From contig JACRNU010000094.1 in the NCBI GenBank assembly GCA_016234805.1, positions 1 to 40,670 on the forward strand: 40,670 nucleotides of DNA. The letters are read 5' to 3'. Position 1 is the stretch's first letter; every line of letters starts with the position of its first letter. The stretch comes from Elusimicrobiota bacterium. Its GTDB lineage: Bacteria > Elusimicrobiota > Elusimicrobia > UBA1565 > UBA9628. The translations under genes and the position numbers were made by a program. Positions 1-5,577 of the stretch are shown piece by piece. The notes under the pieces were generated by a model. The model saw only the letters and a program-made list of their open reading frames with translations, was not told the DNA's origin and ran no database searches.

Positions 1-563
1 GCAGAGCGCTGAATTCCTCGCGAATGCAGGCCCTGACCGCTTCCGGCGCGCCAAGGACGCTTTCGCGGACTTCCCTTGCGCCGTCAACAACGACGATGAT
101 GTCCTCGATGTCCTTGCTGCCGTAGAAATCGCCCTTGCCGCGCCCCATGAAAGCCTCGAGCTTGGAAGCGAGGAAATACGGGAGCGAAAACACGGAGATT
201 CCCTGGCCGTCCGGCAAGACCTTCTTTTCGGCGTTCAAGATGCCTTCCGAATACCAGCGGTTGCTGAATCCAAGCACCGCGGCATCGATGGGCATGACAT
301 CCACCGGTATCCCGGAGTACTTCCAACGACAGATCGGCGCCTTGGGCTCTTCGGTCGGATGAGAGAATCCCAACGCCCGGAGCTTCTCCTCCAACGCGCC
401 ATACGCTGCCCGGCTCGTGATGCCGATGACGCAGTCCACATCGTCGGTGACGCGAAGCGGCTCCGCGCCGGGGCCGGCCATGTATAGCTCGACCGTCGCT
501 CCTCCGACGAAAACGACCTGGTCTTTGAGCTCACGCAGGCCTCTGGCGACAAGGGCCAGCATT
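1..563 (-). CDS. Nucleotidyltransferase-superfamily protein, partial (C-terminus outside window)
   Basis: The reading frame is open from an ATG at 563 to the window edge, giving 187 residues without a stop. Near the N-terminus it has the paired-glycine motif VFVGGATVELY (about residues 17-27) followed by RVTDDVDCVI with acidic residues at about 40-43. This GG...DxD layout is that of the minimal nucleotidyltransferase fold, as in AbiEii- and DUF6036-like proteins. Later it has SKLEAF and a KDIEDI stretch, as expected for the helical part of such proteins. It starts 9 bases after the stop of the winged-helix gene, so the two are probably co-transcribed. A TTG a few codons upstream is a possible alternative start. 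A toxin-antitoxin or phage-defence role is inference from the pairing only; the substrate is unknown. Confidence 0.72.
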
Positions 564-572
564 TCCAGACTC

Positions 573-1112
573 TTACTTGTTCTCAAGGAGGAGTTCGCTC
601 AGCCGTCTTTCAATCTCTTGGGCAGCAAGTGTGCGTTCGCGGGCCCGGCCCACGCGCAAGGCGTCGATGAGCGCCAGCAACTCATAGAGGTTCCGGTCTT
701 TCCGGGCAGCGTCCGGAGCGGTCTTGTAGAGCGGGGAGATCGCCTGACCCCGGATGTCCCCATCATCATGCGGCCAGACGTACTGGTCGTTATCCTCCGA
801 CACGATGCGCTTGGCCAGCGGCTGGGCGGAATGCGCCGTAGGGATTCCCCGGCAGAGAGGCCCTGGCTCCGCGGGGAAAACATATTTGACCGCGTGCAGC
901 ACGAACTCCAGCAGCGCAGCTTTGACGACCTTCCTCTTCTGGCGGTCAAGCAATCCCGCCCGCCGCGTTCGCTCAAGCGCCATGCTCACCTCAGCCGTCG
1001 AGATGCGAAGCTCCCGCGCAAGATCGATCGAAAGCCAGTCCCGTTCCTTCCAGCAGGCGATCTGCAGGAGGATAAGGACATCCTGAGGCTTGATGCTCGA
1101 TTGGGTTCTCAC
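573..1112 (-). CDS. Winged-helix regulator paired with the nucleotidyltransferase
   Basis: A 179-residue protein. Residues about 10-65 look like a MarR-type winged helix (SIDLARELRISTAEVSMALE as helix-turn-helix, then a basic wing ending in LLDRQKRK). The second half has the motifs AVKYVFPAEPG, RGIPTAHSAQPL and YVWP, which I recall from a family of HTH proteins encoded next to nucleotidyltransferases. I know of no biochemical function for that half. I chose the GTG at 1112 rather than the GTG at 1127, because a -10 hexamer (1124-1119) lies exactly six bases before it, so the 1127 codon would not be transcribed. The dyad at 1134-1162 covers the -35 and suggests autoregulation. Confidence 0.75.
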   Translation of the reverse strand: MRTQSSIKPQDVLILLQIACWKERDWLSIDLARELRISTAEVSMALERTRRAGLLDRQKRKVVKAALLEFVLHAVKYVFPAEPGPLCRGIPTAHSAQPLAKRIVSEDNDQYVWPHDDGDIRGQAISPLYKTAPDAARKDRNLYELLALIDALRVGRARERTLAAQEIERRLSELLLENK

Positions 1113-1118
1113 ATCAAC

Positions 1119-1147
1119 AGTATACACCGATTATTCACGATTTGCAA
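1119..1147 (-). promoter_or_regulatory. Sigma70-like promoter of the winged-helix/nucleotidyltransferase pair
   Basis: On the minus strand TTGCAA (1147-1142, 4 of 6 matches to TTGACA) is followed after 17 bases by TATACT (1124-1119, 5 of 6 matches to TATAAT). The GTG start at 1112 begins exactly six bases after the -10, so the mRNA is predicted to be leaderless. Confidence 0.6.
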
Positions 1148-1162
1148 ATCGCAAACCGTGAA
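1134..1162. promoter_or_regulatory. Inverted-repeat operator candidate
   Basis: TTCACGATTTGC (1134-1145) and GCAAACCGTGAA (1151-1162) form a dyad matching at 11 of 12 positions around a 5-base spacer. A perfect 12-base palindrome, GATTTGCAAATC, lies inside it at 1139-1150. The dyad covers the -35 element and the sequence just upstream, where a dimeric winged-helix repressor would block RNA polymerase. The adjacent HTH protein is the obvious candidate ligand; this is inference. The remainder of 1163-1260 shows no other feature. Confidence 0.6.
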
Positions 1163-1260
1163 CCTCAACCATTCACCGGGAGAACTTGTGCCGGACCCTG
1201 CCTCCTTTTCGGCAGGCGCCTGGGACCTATTGCAATTTGAATATTTAGGTTGCATTTTAC

Positions 1261-1488
1261 ATGATTTCCTGGGCGCGGGCATGGATGAGCGTCCTTGAAG
1301 CGATGTATGTGGTGTTCCTGCTCCAACCCTACCACGGGAACATCGGCAAGCGGCTCATCAAGTCGCCCAAACTCTATTTCTACGACAAGCACCGCCTTCA
1401 CAGGGGAATCAGGGGGCCGTTGAGTTTCTACCGCGACAGCGCGGGTCCGAAGGGGACCCTCCGAGGAGGAAGTCGCCCCAATACATAG
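1261..1488 (+). pseudogene. DUF4143-type ATPase remnant (plus strand)
   Basis: The frame reads WMSVLEAMYVVFLLQPYH, then GKRLIKSPKLYFYD. This is the signature of the DUF4143 domain that follows the AAA+ module in many bacterial ATPases, where the usual text is similar to NxxKRLVKTPKLYFYDTGL. The AAA+ module that should precede it is absent: similarity begins at about 1265. The stretch that should follow KLYFYD is also missing, since the frame jumps to FYRDSAG, which resembles the FWRDSxGxEVD motif normally some 50 residues further on. The fragment then loses similarity at about 1445, where it meets the opposing remnant. A truncated, internally deleted gene copy is the simplest reading. Confidence 0.7.
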
Positions 1489-1868
1489 TGCGGATCCCCG
1501 GGATGCCCTCGACCGCGCGGGCGCGCGAACAGAGCACCAGGGGCTGAAAGTCAGGGTGTTTGCGGCAGAACTCCAGCAGGCCGGCCAGGTCCCGGAGAAG
1601 ATTCCATCCACCTCAAGGGGTTCCTCGCGCCAATAGAAAACCTCCTGGCCGCAGTTGACGGCATGGGCGCGGCTTCGAGGACCTGCAGGTAATGGGCGAT
1701 GGTCTCCAGCGCACCCTTGTCTCGTCCCTTCCGATTCCAAACCTGGAGGACGTAGCGCCAGGTCGCTTCCCCCCACCTGGGCATGGCGGCCTCGGGCGCG
1801 TCCACGGCCCGGTAGACGGCATGGGGGACCTGGTCCAGCAACCCCCGCCGCCTCTGGGACGGCGGCAT
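1409..1868 (-). pseudogene. Second DUF4143-type ATPase remnant (minus strand), frameshifted
   Basis: Three frames carry successive pieces of one protein type. From 1868 the first frame gives KGALETIAHYLQVLEAA, the helix pair typical of the start of DUF4143 in another ATPase subfamily. At about 1680 the match moves to a second frame, GQEVFYWREEPLEVDGI, which resembles the nuclease-like YWRExxxEVDFV segment. At about 1605 it moves to a third frame, RDLAGLLEFCRKHPDFQPLV, then YWGDFLL, which resembles the C-terminus. The N-terminal Walker region is missing and roughly 100 residues are deleted between the first two pieces. It lies just downstream of the intact ATPase gene and tail to tail with the plus-strand remnant. 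Confidence 0.65.
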
Positions 1869-1889
1869 CTCCCCGCGGGGGTAAGATCC

Positions 1890-3059
1890 TTAGATCAGCG
1901 CCGACAGCAGCTTGTCTGCGGAAATGACGCGGATGCCGTCTGACATCCGATCCACCCCGGACTTTTTAAGCGCCTGATAGGCGAACGGGATGTTCAGCTT
2001 GTCGCGGAAGTATCTCAGGTTGGGGGCGAGGCCGTCATCGTTGAGCTTGACCTCCACCGCGAACCAGGGCTTTTCTTCCATCGTCACCAGGAAATCCACT
2101 TCCCGTTTGGACGTATCTCGAAGGAAGTAGAGACCCGCCTTGAAGCCCTCGCGGTCGCGCAGCCAATGGACGAGTTTCAGGAGGTGTGAGCCGACCAGGT
2201 TCTCGAACCGGGCGGCCTCATCAGGCACTTCCGACCAATCCCACAGATAGAGCTTGGGCTCCTTCTTCAACGCCCGGAAGGACGCCCGGGCGAACGGGTA
2301 GACGCGAAAATGATAGTAGAACTCTTCGAGGATGTTCAGCCAATGCGAAACGGCCCCGTGGCTGACTTCAAGGTCTTCCCGCATGCTGTTGATGGAGAGC
2401 AGCCCCCCAACCTTGGAGGGCAGCATGTCGCTCAGGACCTGCATCTTGCTCAGTTCCCGGACGATCTCGATGTCGCGGATGTCCTCGCGGAAAAGCCTCT
2501 CATTGCGCTCGCCGTGCCAGCGCCTGAGAACGCGCTCGTTCTGGGAGAACAGCGGCTCGGGAAAGCCGCCGAATCGTTCCAGGGCCAAGAGCTCCTGGCG
2601 CCGCGCGGCGCCGACAGGCGGTTCCTTGAAGGGCTCGACCGGGCGATGCTCCTTGACCAGTTCGGCCAGGGTGAAGGGGTGCAAGCGGTAGTAGTGATAG
2701 CGGCCCTGCAGGGAGTCCCCGCCTTTGCGGTAGATGTCCAGGCGCACGCTTCCGGTGACCATGAACCGATACCTGTCTTTATGGACGTCGTATTCGCCCT
2801 TGATGAAGCGCTTCCACCCGCGGAACTTGTGGATTTCGTCCAGGATGAGGAGTTCGGCGCTGCCCGCCCATTCAGCCGCCATGACCTGCCTGCGTTCCTG
2901 CTTGTTGTCCCAATTGAAATAGGCGGTTTCCTTGAAGCGGGTCCCGATGAATACCTTGGCCAATGTGGTCTTGCCCACCTGCCTGGGGCCGCCGACAAAA
3001 ACCATCTTGGCCTTCAAATCGTCGATGATCGAGGAGGTGAGGTAGCGGTCCCTGAGCAT
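1890..3059 (-). CDS. AAA+ ATPase with C-terminal DUF4143 domain
   Basis: A 389-residue protein with Walker A GGPRQVGKTT (about 23-32), Walker B ELLILDEIHK (about 69-78) and sensor-like FMVTGS. The DUF4143 region contains KEPKLYLWDW. A nuclease-fold-like C-terminus follows, with REVDFLV (about 319-325) and AVEVK (about 334-338). This family is widespread in bacteria and archaea as stand-alone accessory genes; its cellular role is not established. An open frame extends to a TTG at 3089, but the ATG at 3059 is preferred. A promoter (TTGCCT, 17 bases, TATCAT) ends six bases before this ATG and would start transcription at it. The gene is intact, unlike its two decayed relatives just downstream. 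Confidence 0.85.
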   Translation of the reverse strand: MLRDRYLTSSIIDDLKAKMVFVGGPRQVGKTTLAKVFIGTRFKETAYFNWDNKQERRQVMAAEWAGSAELLILDEIHKFRGWKRFIKGEYDVHKDRYRFMVTGSVRLDIYRKGGDSLQGRYHYYRLHPFTLAELVKEHRPVEPFKEPPVGAARRQELLALERFGGFPEPLFSQNERVLRRWHGERNERLFREDIRDIEIVRELSKMQVLSDMLPSKVGGLLSINSMREDLEVSHGAVSHWLNILEEFYYHFRVYPFARASFRALKKEPKLYLWDWSEVPDEAARFENLVGSHLLKLVHWLRDREGFKAGLYFLRDTSKREVDFLVTMEEKPWFAVEVKLNDDGLAPNLRYFRDKLNIPFAYQALKKSGVDRMSDGIRVISADKLLSALI

Positions 3060-3065
3060 GGGCAC

Positions 3066-3094
3066 ATGATATGTAATTATTTGTGTCAAGGCAA
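3066..3094 (-). promoter_or_regulatory. Promoter of the intact DUF4143 ATPase, predicted leaderless
   Basis: On the minus strand TTGCCT (3094-3089, 4 of 6) is followed after 17 bases by TATCAT (3071-3066, 5 of 6). The ATG at 3059 follows exactly six bases later. The surrounding 3060-3190 is AT-rich compared with the genes on either side. Confidence 0.55.
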
Positions 3095-3241
3095 ATGTTT
3101 ACATGATTTAATTTGCTTATGGGTTAATTTTTACACGCTCTCGACGAACCGTGCCCTGAGCGTTACCGTCTTTTAACCTGCTGTTAACAACTTTGAGATG
3201 ACTTTTGGCCCTGCCGGGGTATACTATTCTTGGAGGGGTCT

Positions 3242-3847
3242 ATGAAAATCCAACTTTCAGCGGCCTGTCTGATGCTGACCATCGTCGCCCTGTCGAGCGA
3301 GGCGGCAACCACCCGGGCGGTGCAGATCAACCGGGGCACGTTCCGCGCCGTGGCGCGCTCACAGAATGCCGCCCCGGCCTCGGCCTCCGCGGCGTCGAAC
3401 GTCTCCTTCTCAGCGCCTGCCAACAATGCCGTGAGCCAGGCCTCGAACTTCTCCCAGCCGGGCCGGGGCTTCACTCCTCTCGGCAACTCCTTCGGCCAAG
3501 CCAGGCGCGAGTCTTCGGGATCGAACAACCGGTTCACGGCTTTCAGATCCTCGTGGTCCACGAGGCGCGCGGCTGACCCTGAGCCCGCGCCTGCTGAAGG
3601 CACTCAGCCGGTGGCTGGGGCGCTCATCCGCACCGCGGGCTCCGGGTACACGGTGACCGCTGGAGGTCCCGTCGGCGTGCACGCTGTGGACGGCGGCAGC
3701 CAGTTCATGAACGAGAAGGCCGGAGGACAGGCCATCGAGGGTTGGGGCCTGGGGCAGGCGCAGCCCAACTCCGCTGGCAACAGCTCCTCCCAGAGCACCG
3801 GCAACGGCACGGTCTCATCGCCACTGGGCTCGGCACTCAGCAAGTAA
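3242..3847 (+). CDS. Secreted Ser/Ala/Asn-rich protein of unknown function
   Basis: A 201-residue protein. It opens with a classical Sec signal peptide: MKIQ, a hydrophobic run LSAACLMLTIVALSS, and a probable cleavage after SEA. The mature part is low-complexity, rich in Ser, Ala, Gly, Asn and Gln, with no catalytic motif that I can see. The start is set by a strong Shine-Dalgarno sequence, GGAGGGG at 3232-3238, just before the ATG at 3242. A TATACT hexamer at 3220-3225 could be its -10, but no -35 stands at normal distance. I do not recognise the family. It may be a surface or periplasmic protein. Confidence 0.65.
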   Translation: MKIQLSAACLMLTIVALSSEAATTRAVQINRGTFRAVARSQNAAPASASAASNVSFSAPANNAVSQASNFSQPGRGFTPLGNSFGQARRESSGSNNRFTAFRSSWSTRRAADPEPAPAEGTQPVAGALIRTAGSGYTVTAGGPVGVHAVDGGSQFMNEKAGGQAIEGWGLGQAQPNSAGNSSSQSTGNGTVSSPLGSALSK

Positions 3848-3862
3848 CTCCGGGATTGCTGA

Positions 3863-3893
3863 CAACAGCCAGCACGGGCATCAGTCGCTGTTG
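3863..3893. promoter_or_regulatory. Inverted repeat upstream of the TatD-like gene
   Basis: CAACAGC (3863-3869) and GCTGTTG (3887-3893) are perfect 7-base arms separated by 17 bases. The right arm overlaps the -35 of the downstream promoter. It could be an operator or a weak terminator stem of the preceding gene. No T-run follows, so an intrinsic terminator is unlikely. Confidence 0.35.
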
Positions 3894-3920
3894 ATGTCCG
3901 CCATCGGGTAGGGCTACAAT
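3891..3920 (+). promoter_or_regulatory. Promoter of the TatD-like gene, predicted leaderless
   Basis: TTGATG (3891-3896, 4 of 6) is followed after 18 bases by TACAAT (3915-3920, 5 of 6). The start ATG at 3927 follows after exactly six bases, leaving no room for a Shine-Dalgarno sequence in the transcript. Confidence 0.6.
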
Positions 3921-3926
3921 CTCCTC

Positions 3927-4691
3927 ATGCCCTTGTGCGACAGCCACAACCATGTCCACCTGGCTGGCGAGGCTTCACGCATAGAAGCCATGCTTGCCCG
4001 GTCGCGTCAGGCTGGCGTCGAGCGAATGGCCTGCGCGAGCACCGAGCCTGGGGATTGGGCCAAGGTCGCGTCCTTGGCGCAGTCCCATCCTGAGATCGTC
4101 CCCTGCTTTGGCGTGCATCCCTGGTTCGTGGACCGGCTGCAAGAGCATTGGCTCAGGGACCTGGAGCGGGCTCTGCGGAGTTCGCGTTCCTGCATGGGAG
4201 AAATCGGGCTGGACCGGGCTGCCAAGGACAAGGATTTTGCCTTGCAGGAGCGCGTCTTTTCGCAGCAGTACGCCCTGGCTGAGCAAATGGCGCGACCAGC
4301 CATGATCCACTGCGTCAAAGCCTGGGACAAGCTCATGGCGTATCTCAAGCACAAGACCACTCCAACGCCCTTCCTCCTGCACGCGTACAGCGGCGGAGCT
4401 GACATGGTGCCTGGTTTGGCGAAACTGGGTGCGTATTTTTCGTTCGATGGACATGTGACTGAGGACAAGCGGCAGAAACTGAGAAAAGCATTCCTCGCTG
4501 TCCCCAAGGACAGGCTCCTGTTCGAGACCGACTGCCCTCCTGAGGACAAAGAGTGCAAAGAGTGGTTCGCTGAGCCTTCTGGCATCAAAACCGTAGTGGA
4601 ACTGGGAGCCAAAGTCCTGGACATGGCTCCTGGTGAGTTGGCCGATATCGCCTGGGACAATTCCAGAAGATTCTTTGGCCCTTTCTCATGA
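3927..4691 (+). CDS. TatD-family metal-dependent hydrolase
   Basis: A 254-residue protein of the amidohydrolase-fold TatD family (3'-5' DNase or related metal-dependent hydrolases). All family landmarks are visible: the HxH pair H7-N8-H9 at the N-terminus, GVHPW at about 62-66, GEIGLD with E92, IHC with H126, HAYSG with H150, and FETDCP with D200. These supply the two-metal site. Length is normal. Many bacteria carry several TatD paralogues and their exact substrates are hard to assign; this one is somewhat divergent from the canonical TatD/YcfH sequences, so I give no symbol. It has its own promoter with the six-base -10-to-ATG spacing. Confidence 0.85.
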   Translation: MPLCDSHNHVHLAGEASRIEAMLARSRQAGVERMACASTEPGDWAKVASLAQSHPEIVPCFGVHPWFVDRLQEHWLRDLERALRSSRSCMGEIGLDRAAKDKDFALQERVFSQQYALAEQMARPAMIHCVKAWDKLMAYLKHKTTPTPFLLHAYSGGADMVPGLAKLGAYFSFDGHVTEDKRQKLRKAFLAVPKDRLLFETDCPPEDKECKEWFAEPSGIKTVVELGAKVLDMAPGELADIAWDNSRRFFGPFS

Positions 4692-4730
4692 CAACGGAAT
4701 GGCCGGACTGGGATTTGCGCAAGTTACGCA

Positions 4731-5528
4731 ATGTCTGACACCAGCTTTCTGATCAAGGCAGGGCTCGCGTTCCTGGTGGCTTCGGCGTGGGTCGTGGTCA
4801 CGGCGATCACGGGACAGCGCAGCGCCAAGTGGGGCGGGGTGGTGGCAGCCCTGCCGTCCGTGACCGCGTTCTCGCTCCTGTTCATCGCGTGGACGCAGGG
4901 AGGGTGGGCCGCGTCGCAGACAGCCGGGCCTCTGCCGGCAGGGCTCGGGGCGGCCGCGATCGCGACCATGGCCTATGTGCGGCTCGCGGGAAAGCGCGGA
5001 GTGGCCGCGTCCCTGGTTGGGTCGGCTTTGGCGTGGGGGATCGCCATCTTCCCGCTCCTGCTCATCAAGGCGAGCCGGGACCCGGCTCCTGCCAATGGGC
5101 TTGGGATCTTCATGATCCTGGTTTCAGCCGTGCTCCTCCCCCCTCCGCCCGGGACCGATGACGAGGTCCGCGGCCAGGTGCGCGGACTGCTCATCAAGGC
5201 CCCCCTGAGCGGAGCCACGGTGGCTGCTGCCGTGGTCGCGGCAGGCATCCTTGGGCCTTTGGCCGGCACCGTGGTCGCATCCTTTCCCATCATCCTGTGG
5301 ACGAGCCTCATGGTGTTCCACACGGACCTGGGAGCGGGCGCTCTCGCGGCCATGGCCCGCGGGTTCATGGTCGGGCTCATGGGCGGCATGGTGTTCGCCA
5401 ACGCGAGCCGCTTCCTGTTCCTCAACACAGGCGTGCTCGCGGCCTTCCTGGTGTCCTATGCCGCGTGCCTGGCGACCGTAACGCTCATCGTGCTGTTGGG
5501 CGGGCATCGAGACCAGCGGTGGTCTTGA
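4731..5528 (+). CDS. Polytopic membrane protein of unknown function
   Basis: A 265-residue protein made almost entirely of hydrophobic segments, about seven or eight potential membrane helices. A polar loop with the run PPPPGTDDEVRGQ sits near residues 138-150. The order, two sets of helices either side of this loop, suggests a two-halved transporter or permease-like protein, but I do not recognise a named family. No Shine-Dalgarno sequence or -10 is evident before the ATG at 4731. It lies 39 bases downstream of the TatD-like gene and may be co-transcribed with it. It precedes the ATP-grasp fusion gene. A link, for example export of the ligase product, is only a guess from proximity. Confidence 0.6.
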   Translation: MSDTSFLIKAGLAFLVASAWVVVTAITGQRSAKWGGVVAALPSVTAFSLLFIAWTQGGWAASQTAGPLPAGLGAAAIATMAYVRLAGKRGVAASLVGSALAWGIAIFPLLLIKASRDPAPANGLGIFMILVSAVLLPPPPGTDDEVRGQVRGLLIKAPLSGATVAAAVVAAGILGPLAGTVVASFPIILWTSLMVFHTDLGAGALAAMARGFMVGLMGGMVFANASRFLFLNTGVLAAFLVSYAACLATVTLIVLLGGHRDQRWS

Positions 5529-5565
5529 TCGACTCGATATCCGGCACCGGCTGGGGCACCGTTTG

Positions 5566-5571
5566 TATAAT
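5566..5571 (+). promoter_or_regulatory. -10 element of the ATP-grasp fusion gene, predicted leaderless
   Basis: A perfect TATAAT hexamer stands exactly six bases before the ATG at 5578. No convincing -35 is seen at 16-18 bases. Confidence 0.5.
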
Positions 5572-5577
5572 AGGCAC

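Noticed and set aside
1871..1880. CCCCGCGGGG palindrome just after the intact ATPase gene, similar to the hairpin heads
   Set aside because: It lacks the other blocks of the four-copy element, has only 5 pairs with no loop, and has no T-run to be a terminator.
1256..3109. The 12-mer TTTACATGATTT occurs at 1256-1267 and at 3098-3109, near two DUF4143 loci
   Set aside because: Some 12-mer pairs are expected by chance in 40 kb, and similarity does not extend beyond it.
3220..3225. TATACT as -10 of the secreted-protein gene
   Set aside because: No -35 at normal distance; a predicted start would fall inside the Shine-Dalgarno. Kept only as a remark in the gene entry.
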